A stretch of 64,000 bases of DNA from Gadus chalcogrammus (lineage: Eukaryota > Chordata > Actinopteri > Gadiformes > Gadidae). Both the position numbers and the translations under genes were made by a program. This document shows positions 31,607 through 43,011 of the stretch, piece after piece (within the stretch, counting starts at the first letter, position 1; every line of letters starts with the position of its first letter). The notes under the pieces are model-generated. The model saw only the letters and a list, made by a program, of their open reading frames with translations, made no database searches and was not told where the DNA came from. The stretch spans positions 25,331,079-25,395,078 of the forward strand of contig NC_079426.1 of assembly GCF_026213295.1 (NCBI RefSeq), read 5' to 3'.

Positions 31607-34123
31607 TTAAACCGTCTCTAAAAATGAATGGTGGAGAGCAATAAGTGAAAGGTGATTAACTCTGTAAGCTGGAAGAGGATAGTAATCATGCAAATCTTCA
31701 TGCTTGATGCAAACATAATCCTCTTCAGCTACTCCTAATTCACAGTAGATGCCCATGTCTCTCAACTTCACGAAAGTGTGTTTCTCCATTACAAAGTGCA
31801 CAGAATCCTGGAGAACAACAACGAGGTTAATTTTCCCAACATTAAGTTCTTCATCGTTGCTCCCAAGCAAAACCATCATCCCTTTTTTGTACACTGTGCC
31901 TTTCACTGTGACATTGTTACAAGCCAGTGCAGACTGTGACTCAAACTCATAACTGGCAAGAGATGCCCTGATCTTGTCATTGTAATCATTTACATACAAC
32001 TCTGTGCCCTTTACTACTTGGATAATTGGAGGGAAAAGTTTGCCTGCACTAAGATAGGCTTGCAGAAGTTGGTGTCTCTCTGCCAGAGTCTGGCAAATAC
32101 TTTTAAAGTTGTGTAATTTTCTGGCACACTGCTTGAAAAAAGTGTGTTTGCTTTCAAACCTTAGAGTCCACAGGCGGATAAGTGGGCCAAAGTGAAGGAT
32201 GAGCTCTGGATAGTGGCATAAATAATGGTGCTTGGGTTTCAGGGGATGACCAGGGAAGAGCTGTTTCCTGTACCATATGTACTCTTCAATGATGACTTTC
32301 AGATATGCTACTTGGCCTGCTGTAATGGCTGGTGCACAGACAAGTTCCACCATCTCTCTCAGCTGCAACATGAGCTGCCATACCTTGTTGTCAGCAGGAT
32401 CTTTAATCCTGTCACCTATCAATAGAGGTAGCAATCTAAGAAAGCACCAGTTTTGAACTGCATGCCCACTTAATCTCTCGCCTCCAGCAGAGAGGTCAGC
32501 CGGCTTGTCCTTGCCATCATTTCCTTGGTATTTGAATTGGTTCTTACACCGATTTAACTGCAGGTAAGTAAAATGCTTCTCCTTGACTAAATGACCAATA
32601 AACAAAGCAAGGTCATAAGAGACAATACCCTCAAACAAGTCATGGCCAAGGCATGGTGGAAGGCCAGGCTGGCAAACATGGAAATGTGTTAGTTGGTTGA
32701 AAGGAGAGTCAGACTTGATGCCGCAGACTGAGTCAGTGCCACTTGTTTTTAGATGTTGCAAATTACTTTTGTAGGCTTGTACTGTTCTTGTGATACCACA
32801 CAAATGTGGTTCTTTCATAAATGTATCTCTGTCTACCTCACAGTAGCGACAGAAACGATCAGCCCTACTGAAATTTTCTAAAAAACCCCCAATGCCATGC
32901 GATCCCAAGTAGTCTCCTGAAATTGCAACCAAAGTGCCTTTTACAACATTGCCTTCACTTAGCACAATACCTCTCTCCTCCAGGACTTTGAGGTCCTTGA
33001 TGAGTGGTTCAAAAACTTTGTTCATCCCAAAGTACTTAAAGTCCTTCTCCCGGCATAGAAGGACAAGCTGCATCTGATCTATAGTGGATCTATTGTGAGG
33101 TAAAATGTCAGTCAGAGTTGAGTAAACAGCTAACACTTTGTGTTTTTTTTTCCCTGATCCAAGAGGGTTAACGACCTCAAACGCATCTTGGTATAGCATC
33201 AAACCAACCGAGGAAGGCTCAGTTTTTAACAGCAGATTACTTTGAACTCCCTCCCCATCCTTAACATCCTGATAGACGTTAACAACAGAGGGTTGCAAAC
33301 GTGTTGCAGCATACTGTTCTCGTACAGACTCACTTTTAAACAGTGCAGCCAATGTCTCCTGTACAGGTACATACTGGGCAAAGCACTCTTTGCCATTTTC
33401 ATCATTTCCCAAGAACACAGGAACAGGCTCAACGTAGTTGAAACTTTCTTTAAAAGCACCCTTCCTCTTAAAGTCTGTGCTCAGAACTCCCCTGTTATAG
33501 AGCTTGAGTAGATCCCCTCTGCTCAGTTCATCAATAGTGTTGCTTATGGTGGCCTCTGGAATACCAAGTACCTTCAATTTCTCACTTAGAATGTTAAGCA
33601 CATGTGACAGGCCAATTTCATGGGCATTTTGAAAGTCCTCAATGATTGTTTGTAGTGTACTTGCTGGTAACAATAGCTTGGCTTGTAATTTCAAGTAGAG
33701 AAGTGTAAGGTTTTGTAAAAAGAGGGTTTCATCCACAGCCAATTGCATTTCTTGTTCAGGTTGTTTATCAGAGATATCTAAACATGAGTGACTGGGTTCA
33801 GGCTGACTCAAAGGCTCTGCAAGAACAGACCGACTCAAAGTTTCTGTGGGAACAGACGTATCTAGAACCGAATCATCTAAGTCCTCTATACCTCTACTTC
33901 GATGTTTCCTGGAAACATGTGAGGCAAAACTGGACGCAACTGTAAAGCTGCAGTCACAACCTCTGAATGGGCATTTGATTTCCAATCCTTCTTCTGAGTG
34001 TGAATTCAAATGCTTTACAAGGGAGTTTACAGTTTCACACTTGAATGCACAAGACTGAGCCAGACACTTTAAGGGTGTGGACAACGGCTTGCAATATCTT
34101 GGTTGTTTGTGCTCTCTAAACAT
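31607..34123 (-). CDS. CACTA/EnSpm-like transposase with two C2H2 fingers
   Basis: One uninterrupted frame of 838 codons from ATG at 34123. Residues 20-42 and 51-74 form two C2H2-type zinc fingers (second: C51, C56, H69, H74). The middle has YQDAFEVVNPLGSG (311-324), GDYLGSHGIGGF (403-414) and a Cys pair FCRYC (424-428). Then come CLGHDLFEGI (491-500) and HYPELILHFGPLIRLWTLRF (637-656) followed by ESKHTFFK. The DLFEG and RFESKH blocks with the N-terminal Asp block correspond by position to the acidic catalytic blocks of EnSpm/CMC-type transposases; the exact triad is inferred. The protein would bind ends and cut DNA in the nucleus. Upstream non-coding exons are possible. Confidence 0.78.
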   Translation of the reverse strand: MFREHKQPRYCKPLSTPLKCLAQSCAFKCETVNSLVKHLNSHSEEGLEIKCPFRGCDCSFTVASSFASHVSRKHRSRGIEDLDDSVLDTSVPTETLSRSVLAEPLSQPEPSHSCLDISDKQPEQEMQLAVDETLFLQNLTLLYLKLQAKLLLPASTLQTIIEDFQNAHEIGLSHVLNILSEKLKVLGIPEATISNTIDELSRGDLLKLYNRGVLSTDFKRKGAFKESFNYVEPVPVFLGNDENGKECFAQYVPVQETLAALFKSESVREQYAATRLQPSVVNVYQDVKDGEGVQSNLLLKTEPSSVGLMLYQDAFEVVNPLGSGKKKHKVLAVYSTLTDILPHNRSTIDQMQLVLLCREKDFKYFGMNKVFEPLIKDLKVLEERGIVLSEGNVVKGTLVAISGDYLGSHGIGGFLENFSRADRFCRYCEVDRDTFMKEPHLCGITRTVQAYKSNLQHLKTSGTDSVCGIKSDSPFNQLTHFHVCQPGLPPCLGHDLFEGIVSYDLALFIGHLVKEKHFTYLQLNRCKNQFKYQGNDGKDKPADLSAGGERLSGHAVQNWCFLRLLPLLIGDRIKDPADNKVWQLMLQLREMVELVCAPAITAGQVAYLKVIIEEYIWYRKQLFPGHPLKPKHHYLCHYPELILHFGPLIRLWTLRFESKHTFFKQCARKLHNFKSICQTLAERHQLLQAYLSAGKLFPPIIQVVKGTELYVNDYNDKIRASLASYEFESQSALACNNVTVKGTVYKKGMMVLLGSNDEELNVGKINLVVVLQDSVHFVMEKHTFVKLRDMGIYCELGVAEEDYVCIKHEDLHDYYPLPAYRVNHLSLIALHHSFLETV

Positions 34124-34340
34124 GTGCTCTCAGAACAGTGGCTTTGCGGTACATCCGAGTACAGTAAGGCACACCACACAGATAGTGATAATTTGGAGTG
34201 TTACTGTGCAACTTTGCGTGCTGAATAAACTGAACAGTAGTCTCAGACACATGCTCGCACAGACTAAATTTACATTGGAACATTGTTCACCAAAAGCATA
34301 AAATTAACTAGCTAGAAGGGGGATGGGCCATATTCTCGCA

Positions 34341-34870
34341 CCTTCGTACTCTTTTGGCCAGGATGGGATGACAGCAGTCGTTGAAGGTCGTAGCAATAAC
34401 AAACAAAACCTGTGGAAGAGAAAAAGAACACATCTTAATACTATAATTTTTTGTGTGTTGTGGGTGCCTACTAGGTTACGTCTTGTTAAATTAGTAAAAT
34501 GGACTGCTAAAGCTTAATTGCACCTCTAAGTTGTAGGCCGATGACTTGCAGTCAGTAACCTTAACCTTCGTCCTCTTTTGGCCAGGATGGGATGACAGCA
34601 GTCGTTGAAGGTCGTAGCAATAACAAACAAAACCTGTGGAAGAGAAAAAGAACACATCTTAATACTATAATTGTTTGTGTGTTGTGGGTGCCTACTAGGT
34701 TACGGCTTGTTAAATTTGTAAAATGGACTGCTAAAGCTTAATTGCACCTCTAAGTTGTAGGCCGATGACTTGCAGTCAGTAACCTTAACCTTCGTCCTCT
34801 TTTGGCCAGGATGGGATGACAGCCGTTGACGGTCGCAGCAATAACAAACAAAACCTGTGGAAGAGAAAAA
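34341..34870 (-). repeat. 225-bp tandem repeat, 2.3 copies, upstream of transposase
   Basis: CCTTCGTnCTCTTTTGGCCAGG begins at 34341, 34566 and 34791, and the copies are more than 97 percent alike. On the minus strand each copy contains CTCTTCCACAG|GTTTTG, a good splice acceptor with its pyrimidine tract. The repeat may therefore duplicate a non-coding 5' exon of the transposase gene. Confidence 0.8.
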
Positions 34871-35109
34871 TAACACATCTTAATACTATAATAGCAGGGT
34901 TGCCAACTTTGGGACTTTGGCTGGAGTGAGACTCTAAAATATAAGTGTGAGCGGCTAATTTTTTTTGGACAACCCTTAACCCTAAAAAAGTGTTTTATAC
35001 AAAATAGTCCTCGTTTAGTAAACCCTCATCTATGAAAAAAAGTTAAAGAATGCAGGGGTGCAAACTCATCAGGGATGAAAAAGGTGACAAGGACCCAAAC
35101 CCCCTCGCG

Positions 35110-35112
<3 letters not shown>

Positions 35113-35156
<44 letters not shown>

Positions 35157-35184
35157 ATATATATATATATATATACACACACAC
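35113..35184. repeat. AT/CA microsatellite
   Basis: (TA)n, (CA)n, (TA)n, (CA)n in succession. Confidence 0.95.
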
Positions 35185-35189
35185 AGTGT

Positions 35190-35330
35190 TGTGATAGTTC
35201 ACTTTCTACGTGAACTAGTTCAAAGTTCAGTTCACAAATTTTAAAATGAACTAGTTCAGTTCAGCGTTCATAATTCAAAGATTTGAAGTAAGTTCACAGT
35301 TCCAAAAAACGAACTAGTTCATAGTTTTTT
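35190..35330. repeat. GAACTAGTTC-rich nested terminus
   Basis: Repeated GTGAACTAGTTC/GAACTAGTTCA words follow CAGTGTTGTGATAGTTCAC at 35185, which looks like a terminus of another hAT family nested in this element. Its partner end was not found. Confidence 0.45.
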
Positions 35331-35568
35331 TTTTTCAAAATGTTGCTGTGAGCTATTATTTTTTTTCGGTATTTTGAACATCGAGCCCACTTCGTGATTT
35401 GTCTAGGATGAAATAGAGTGGTTGAATCAAGCATCGTAGCGAAATACAGTTTATATCGTGTTTTATTGTACATTTAGCGCATTTTGTAAATCCCGTTGAT
35501 TTCTGTTGGAAGACTCATTGCTCGTTGGCCGGAAGCGGAAAGGGAACTCGTTTCGTTGTAGTTCAAAT

Positions 35569-35641
35569 TTGGTTGTAGTCTTTTCGCTCGGTTCTAGCCC
35601 TACTGTTGAGTCGGAGAACCGAGCGAAAAGACTACAACCAA
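35569..35641. repeat. 27-bp perfect hairpin inside a longer inverted repeat
   Basis: Arms 35569-35595 and 35615-35641 pair perfectly (TTGGTTGTAGTCTTTTCGCT and complement) around a 19-nt loop. Imperfect outer arms extend it to about 35515-35690 (GGCCGGAAGCGGAAAGGGA against CCATTTCCGTTTCCGGCC). Confidence 0.88.
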
Positions 35642-35756
35642 ACGTAAACAGCCCCCATTTCCGTTTCCGGCCTACAGGCAATGGTTCTAGGAGGTATTCT
35701 AGTCCGCTGAGCTATGAGCCAGAGAGCTAACGTTATGGATTGTACATATTTATAAT

Positions 35757-36030
35757 TCGAAATTCGTCTCAGCCTTTATACCACAGATACTCTAGGGTCT
35801 ATAGCATATAACCGTGTTGTCTGATTACAGTTTGATTTATTTTTCACAATTTAACAGATCTCGTTTTGAAGAATAATCACCGCGCCATTCGTTTCAATGG
35901 GAATCGGGACGGTCTATAGTTTCAACATAAAGTGTATTTATATTTTTTAATTCGTCCCAGCCTTTACACCACAGACACTATAGGGTCTATAGCATATAAC
36001 CGCATTTTCTGATTGCAGTTTAATGTAACA
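35757..36030 (+). repeat. Two direct repeats, about 193 bp apart
   Basis: AATTCGTCnCAGCCTTTAnACC, then AGGGTCTATAGCATATAACC, then CTGATTnCAGTTT occur in order at 35757-35835 and 35950-36028. Confidence 0.8.
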
Positions 36031-36395
36031 GTAAGCTGACAACACCGCAACTGCAAATTAACCACACGGATATAACCGGCAGCCGGTCAAACAAATGTTC
36101 TCATTAGCACGTTAGCCTACGTTAGAAAGCCTGACGTTTTTGAAGCGTACCAACGTCACTCCTGTCTAGTACGGAATCAAGGCAGCTACAGACCCGAAGA
36201 TGACATGTTTACACGGGTTGGCCAAACGAACAAGCTTGGAATAAATATTTATGACAGCTTGCGTTCGCCGATTACTTGGACGACGCCCCCCCCCCCCGAA
36301 ATATTTTTATTGCAGATCTCCATGAATCACACAAATGACCTTTTTCGGAACAGAAACGGCGAATTTCGCCGAAAGGTGACAAGTTTGCATCCCTG

Positions 36396-37182
36396 AGAAT
36401 GGAAACGCTTTTTCATAATGTACAATCTGGGCCACCTTGAATCATTTGGGGAATTTAAAAGTGCCACTTGCCCGATTCTTAAGTATTCCAAGATATACCC
36501 TGGGTTAGGCTCTACACCCCGTGAAAATCGACAAGATATACTCTTTGGTATAGACAAACGTCCCACCAATATTTATACCACTTATGTCATTCATGGTTTT
36601 ATATTTATAATTTTTTATTTTACTTTACATTTAATTCTTCATAATTCAGGCATTACAGAACTTTCATGGTCATAAATAAAAAATACGAACTGCAGTTTAA
36701 TTTCTTTGTTTGTTCTTGAATTGACGTAGAATGGAGCAAAGGCTCATGGGATTGGGAAATGCGTTTATCCAATAAACAGATGGAGGTCAAATCTATTTAT
36801 TAAATTAATTTTTGATTAAAACCGTGCATTCTGTGTGAATGTGTATTTGAATGTTAACATTTCGTTTTTAGTTATGTAATCATTTGAAAGTCCCTTCAAG
36901 TTGAAAAAGCACATGCATTCTTATTATGGCCACACCTGGCATACTAAATCAACTGTGATCAGATTGGTTAAAAAAATAGAGGCTGCGTGTGATTTCAGTT
37001 CCGGTTCAATGCATTTGTAATGAGGGGGCGCACTTCTGTGCAGTGTGCACATTAGTCGTCGTTGCCAGCAGGCTGCACCCGACAGCCAAGGGATTTACAT
37101 GTGGCATAGCAAGGTAAGCAGCAGAATTGTTTCCCAATTAAGCGTAATTTAGAAATGGAGTTGTTGAGTATTATGGTTTCAT
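36396..37182. other. Unassigned passenger DNA in the CACTA element
   Basis: AT-rich, with no gene or clear repeat seen. Confidence 0.3.
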
Positions 37183-37359
37183 GAAAGCAAGGACAGCACT
37201 CTGTTGCTTTCGAAACTTTGAATCGCCGACAACGGACGTTTCGGGCCGCGCGCCCTTCTGCGTGTAATGGCTTCTTAAAGGCCATTACACGCTGAAAAAG
37301 GGAAACGTCCGTGGTTGGCGATTAAAAGTTTTGAATGCAACAGTGCTGTCCTTTCTTTC
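37183..37359. repeat. Imperfect inverted repeat, MITE-like, about 177 bp
   Basis: The left arm (GAAAGCAAGGACAGCACT, TTTGAATCGCCGAC, GGACGTTTC) is mirrored by the right arm (GAAACGTCC, TTGGCGATTAAAA, CAGTGCTGTCCTTTCTTTC). The centre is GTGTAATGGCTTCTTAAAGG with CATTACAC. Confidence 0.82.
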
Positions 37360-37501
37360 AGGAAAAAATATTACGATACGTTGGATTCAGCACGCAGTTA
37401 AGTTATATAAAGAAGTCTAGTTAGTGAGCGCGTTACTTCATACATTCGATTTTTTTTCTTGCCCCTGTGGAGGCTTGGGTGTAGGGGGTCATTAATATTT
37501 G

Positions 37502-38106
37502 TTTTTATTTAGTATTATGGTACAATATGTAGATGGGCCGACATGTCCACGGGTCGATTTTCCGTAGTAAATTGATCATTTTAATGATTTGGATTTCCCC
37601 GCGACGGTTTCGCGGGGTTCAGCTGCTAGTCAGGGACGCAGCGCGTGACCATGACAACGTTATTTCTTGGGAAATGGGACTAAAACGAATATAATGGATG
37701 ACATTCATAGTATTATTGGTATAAAAATTCCATTACTTACATTACCATTAAGCAAACGAACAATTTTGTAAACAAGAAATCGTTAATATTTTATCAATGT
37801 CCTTCTAGAACCTGTCATGAACTTTGATAATCAAATCAAACGATGTCTCGAGCGCAATAGCTGTCTCTGATATAACGGACATTTAGCTGCTATTCTTTGG
37901 CAATTTGACATTTTATTTATTTAGTATTATGGTTTTATTTAGTATTATGGTACAATATGTAGATGGGCCGACATGTCCACGGGTCGATTTCCCGAGTAAA
38001 TTTATAATTTTAATGATTTGGATTTCCCCGCGACGGTTTTGCGGGGAATAGCTGTCTCTGATATAACGGACATTTAGCTGCTATTCTTTGGCAATTTTAC
38101 ATTTTA
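37502..38106 (+). repeat. Interleaved direct repeats
   Basis: A 116-bp block (GATGGGCCGACATGTCCACG … GCGACGGTTT) occurs at 37502-37617 and 37932-38046. A second block of about 58 bp (AGCTGTCTCTGATATAACGG … TTCTTTGGCAATTT) occurs at 37857-37914 and 38046-38106. In the second set the two blocks are fused, so the arrangement looks like duplication plus an internal deletion of about 240 bp. Confidence 0.85.
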
Positions 38107-38487
38107 AGTTGGCCATATGAGCAATGTTGTTTCTTAATGTTACTCGTATATGAACGTAGCCTAATATAAACATAGACTACGTTAATGTGAAGTAAATATA
38201 CACAGCTGTGATAACCGCAATAACTTATCCTGGCATAGCAGTAGCCATAAGCAATTTGGCACAGAGTCTAGCTGAATGTCATTGATGATAAAGCTAACGT
38301 TAGTTAGTATATCTAGTTAGTCATCTATGAACGAATATGGTCTAACTAAAGTTGCTCACAGACCGACAGTCAAACATGATCGCTATTCGTGTTAGTCTAC
38401 TTACCAAGAGTTGTATATAATATGAAATAATTATTAGCTTATTGCTGTAAATGTCAGTACGACCGTAGTTGCCAACTACATCAACGG

Positions 38488-38592
38488 AAGATGAGCATCT
38501 TCCCTGGGGAGGCTCGTGCGCCTGGTTCAGGAGCAGTGTATTGCTCGAGCAGTCAACTGCTCTTGAACCTCGCGCTCGAGGCTCCCCAGAAA
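38488..38592. repeat. Imperfect 105-bp hairpin
   Basis: CTGGGGAGGCTCG, GGTTCAGGAGCAGT and their complements ACTGCTCTTGAACC and CGAGGCTCCCCAG pair around TATTGCTCGAGCAGTCA. Small foldback of unknown family. Confidence 0.75.
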
Positions 38593-41445
38593 CTGGAACG
38601 TCAAGGTTCATGTTCGTTTTACCTTATTTGTGTATTTTGCTTGGGTGCCATTTTGATGTTTTTGCCAGGATCAATTCATGTACCCGTCATTTCAAGGTTA
38701 TTTTCCCTCACAAAAGCTAGAACTTGTTTGGGCAATTAGTTGTGCAGTCCATTATACATTGTAAAAAGCCTGTAGTAAGAGAGAAAATAAAAGACATGAT
38801 TATGTGTACTGTGATCAAGACACCCAAGTGGTTTGACATATTTGGTGTAACTGATGTTTTTCTTTTACTCTTGCACCTTCCCTTTTAGTCTCTGAAGCAG
38901 TGTCTCACACTCGAGTCCTGACCGAGGGCCTTGAAACTGGCATGCCTGTTCAAAACATCTCCAGGACAACAAGGTTATTTTGTGTTGACGTGTATTGAAT
39001 TCTTAAGGGCAAAGGTTACTCAAAACAGGCAAATTCTGTAGAAACTCCATAAAAAGAAATATTAACTCACTAAGACCATTCATGAAACATCAGTAAGCTG
39101 CAGTTTGCATAGCCAGTCAGTAATATTTTAGTTCTTTCAACTGCGACTGCTTGTAAAAAAAAAAAATGCAATGATTCCACCAACAATAACCAATACAATG
39201 TTGTGCCAGATAACCTCAAATATAATTAGCCTACTTCCTATTTGTGCAAACCCATCAGATGCCTTTGAAAAAAACAAAAGTGCAAAGATGCTTTGTCTGA
39301 AATGAGTTCCCTTACCGTTTAATTTGGAGCAAGTGAAAAAATCACGGGCTTGTGTTATCTGTAGGGTCTCCGTTGTTGTCAACAGCTTCTCGGAGAGCTG
39401 GATGGAGAGGGTTTGCAGCGTCTGTATTCCAATTGGTTGTCAGGGTTTTTGCATTGGAAATGCATCAGTGAACAAATCGCCTGCTTGTGCCATCCGTAAG
39501 GTCTTCGTTGTCAACTTCTTGTTGGAGAGCTGGATGTAGAGGTTTTGCGACGTCTGTATTCAGATAAGGACTGCACGATATGGGCAAAATATGATATCCC
39601 GATATTTTTTGGCTGAATGGCGATATACATCTCGATATTTTCTATAGAGTGGGATAGATGGCTTTGTCGCATTGTCCTGCGTACTACGGTGAGGGTTTCA
39701 GTGCGCCCTAACTTAAATCCCCCGCCCCCTCCCTTCTCCGTTCCATTTGGGAACATGTTTGGTTTAATTTTGCTTGTTTCGTATATTTTAGTTAATTAAT
39801 TAAGGGCGCCTCCAGAGGGCGCCCCCAACACATTGGATCGGCCCTCCGCTTTGTGGCCGCATTATCATCTAGAACGTGTATTAACTTTTGATAGTCTAAC
39901 GTGGTCCATTATCCCTTACTTGTTGCAAGACACAGTAGTCTACACATACATCTATACATAAGGTTTCTGAGGACAGCAGGACAAGTTGGCACATCAACAT
40001 TCACAAACGGAAGGCTTGCGCTACTCCATCTAGGCACTTTGAGTTGTAGCCTCATACCATAATTGAATGCCGCTTCTTTTGTAGCAAGAAGCAGCAAGTG
40101 TTATTTTCACAGAAGATGAACACATACCAAATTTTCTGATAAGTATATTAGGTTGTGCATACATCATACGATACTGCCTGCAAATTTCACGGTCATTAGA
40201 CTGGTCATCAGTTATGTAATGTTATAAGTTTTTAGCCTCATTACATATGTTAAGGACTCTGCCAGGAAAGGAGAAATCAGTAGTTATCAGTTTCTTATCT
40301 GCCTTACTTCATGAGCATCAGCTGTATGTGGCCTTAGTGCCTAGATTTAATATGACAACCGCCACTGTTGTTTGGACCGGCGGGTAGACGTAAACTGGCA
40401 GATAAATCTAATTGTTATGATTTCTCTCATTCATTTCTTATGTTTGCATTTGTGTCTTGCAGAAGATGAAGGAGAATGCGTGCAGTGGGCTGAATAGAGA
40501 ATTCGTGAATCAAAGGCAACACCATCAAATGCATTATGAAATTAAGCACTATCAGGTTGTCAAGGCTGTAGCTCAGCGGGCACATGGTCCTGGATACCTG
40601 ATATATATATATTTTTTTTAACTATTTATATATGGAATCTGAATGCACTCCAAGAAATGCTGCAGTTCTTTGTGCCACAAGAGGCCAAGAAGCTCTACTA
40701 CAAGAAGTTAAGGCAGAAGATGAAGATTATTACAAATTATCCAAGTCAGTTCCGACCAAGTAATTTGATTGGACAAGAGGCATTCCAGTGCTGATATAGA
40801 GTATAACAGCACTGGGTCTTTTAACTATACACGTATCGCTCCCCTTTACGGGTGTTCTCATAACCGTTAATGTTATTAACAATCTTTTTGTAGCTTAGAT
40901 TGCAGCTAACTTTGCACAGCAAATATGAACATGTTTCCAGGAATAACATTGGAGTTGAATTAAGAATGGTCGCCAGAAGAGGACCAAGGGAACCTAATGT
41001 AATGCTAATGTGTTAATGTGTTGCTTGGCAACAGTTTGACCAGTTGCGGATCTATTTGTGTTGGCGGAGCCAAATAAATCATCAATGAACCAAAGAAATC
41101 TGATCATAATATGTTGTTAATTATTATTGTTAACTAATGATTGGTGCTTGTAGAACTGTTGTATAAAAGCAATATCACTCAGGAGGGAGTGCTTTTGTAC
41201 TACGGCTGGGATTCGGTCGTAGGTATGAGGCCGTTGGCCGAGTGCCGAAGAGAATCACAGCCGTGCTGATATTCAGTACAACAGCACTCTCGTGTGATAT
41301 TGCTTAATTATTCTGTTCCCAAATTCCATAAAAAGTCTGATTACTAAGAAATATTGATGTATCATTACTTTTGTCAGTTTCAAGTTTTTGTTTTAACACA
41401 GGTGTACCAACAATGTGTATGATGTATGACTACCTAAGCTGTACA
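38593..41445. other. Passenger DNA without recognised genes
   Basis: No credible gene. Notable pieces: a GACTGCACGATATGGGC word at 39567 resembling an hAT terminus; TTAATTAATTAAGGGCGCC at 39788 shared with 45750; and a tRNA-like GTAGCTCAGCGGGCACATGG at 40569 without a convincing box B. Short ORFs show no family resemblance. Confidence 0.35.
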
Positions 41446-41449
41446 TGTC

Positions 41450-41690
41450 TTTAAAGATATTGATGCAGATATTTCCACATTTACATTTCTCAGTGCAAAT
41501 GGGTTTTTGAATAAGTTTCTGAAACTAGTGCTTTGAGATGTTTGAGATAACAAACATTTAATATGTTGGAAATATTTTTGGTCGCTGGTCAGCTTAATAT
41601 TTAATATATTGTTTCTTATGGCACATTAACGAGAATGTCAAACTGGCACTGAATGTTGAAAGGTTGCTGACCCCTGGTTACTGTATTCCC
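41450..41690 (+). mobile_element. hAT-like (Charlie-type) 3' end
   Basis: Copy of 25733-26060, ending AGGTTGCTGACCCCTGG, the complement of the hAT terminus CAGGGGTCAGCAACC. It is uninterrupted at the point where the other copy carries piggyBac. Confidence 0.65.
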
Positions 41691-41699
41691 TCTCCCGCT

Positions 41700-42923
41700 C
41701 CATTACATGTATGTTCGTTTATTTCAAGTTAACTTGTTTTTCTGTGTTATTACAACCTTGCAACACATTTCCATTAATGTAGTTTGTTTATTCAAATGGG
41801 TATTAAAACCTTAATCTTTGTCAAGCCAAACTCTTGAGTAATTATTTCAAAGAATAGGGGCGTGGAAATCAATGAGGTAAGTGGGTTTTGGGGCTTATCT
41901 TATGACTAACTTTGGATCTGAACTAATGTGAATTGTGATAGATCTCATGGTGTTTACATCGCTTTACTAGGATTTCTAAATTGCAGCTTCTGTGTTTTAA
42001 CCCCTCTCAAATGCTACTGTTGTAATGGGGTTTTCTTAACCAGTGATCTTTATTGCACTTGTGAAAGCTGTTTGTGTGAGCTGTTTGTGTGAGGTTTTAA
42101 ATCAGGCTTGGGCCTATAAAAAAATAGTTAATAAATCAGTTTATTTATTTATTATTAATAGAACGGGCCAGGCTCGGACAGAACAGAGAGCTAAAATCCT
42201 AAATTCAATAAACTGTCAGTTGAGCTGGACGAGCCACGGTGTTCTGGAACACAGCGCTCAGTTCTGATCTCTCTCCACTATCGGGACTCCATCACTCATT
42301 TCACTCAGTAACTCTAATGTTGTAAGGTATTTATCTTCATCTCTTATCTATTGTACTACGGGGAACTATGCAGGCTAACCCTATATATATGGACACCTGC
42401 TAAGTTGTTCCACTCAAATAGAGTAGGCCTACTAAAGTGAAAACGTTACGTTGTCCTGGCAACCGGGTTTTCAGTTCTAAACAACCGAACGAGAGATGGC
42501 GTTCTCCATGGGTGTGTTCGAAATGACTTACTAATTACTACTTACTACCTACTCAATACTTGGCTTACTTCTCGAATCCTTAAATAATGATTGAGTAATC
42601 CATTTGAGTAATCGACGTTCGGAAGACCGTTCTTACTTAACCACCTCAGATGACGTGAATCAAATGACGTGTCAATAACCTACCGGCCGGGCGCGGTTAA
42701 TAAATATTATAAATAAATATATAAACGTCACATTTAACGTCACAGTACATCTTCAACCTAAGGATTTGCGGTGATATGTTAAAAACAATTATTAACCAAT
42801 TATTAAAAAAAACATTTATGTGTGTTATGTGTGGCTGTGGGTTCTGCTGCTGGTTGACAGTTCAAAGTGAAGGGATCAAAGGGATCTCCCACAATGCAGT
42901 GCGTCAGGCGCGTCGTTAGCAAT
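41700..42923. other. Unassigned passenger DNA
   Basis: No gene seen. At 42510-42630 repeated TTACTAnTTACTACTTACTACCTACTC after GTGTTCGAAATGACTTAC resembles a MITE terminus of the type at 61175. Confidence 0.3.
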
Positions 42924-43011
42924 GGGCCTATCTCACAAAAATCGGAAATGACGTCACACCGGGTAAACATTCTTCCGGCGTAGTCATTTTTGTATTGCCG
43001 TCAATGCACAA

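Larger units (their letters stand above)
35053..36395. mobile_element. hAT-like element, 1.34 kb, inside the CACTA element
   Basis: The termini CAGGGGTGCAAACT (35053-35066) and AGTTTGCATCCCTG (36382-36395) are inverted repeats of hAT type. AGAATG occurs directly outside both ends (35047-35052 and 36396-36401), part of an 8-bp duplication. The interior has microsatellites, a hairpin and direct repeats but no transposase frame, so it is non-autonomous. Confidence 0.78.

Noticed and set aside
40569..40600. tRNA gene suggested by GTAGCTCAGCGGG
   Set aside because: No matching box B or cloverleaf within the next 70 bp.
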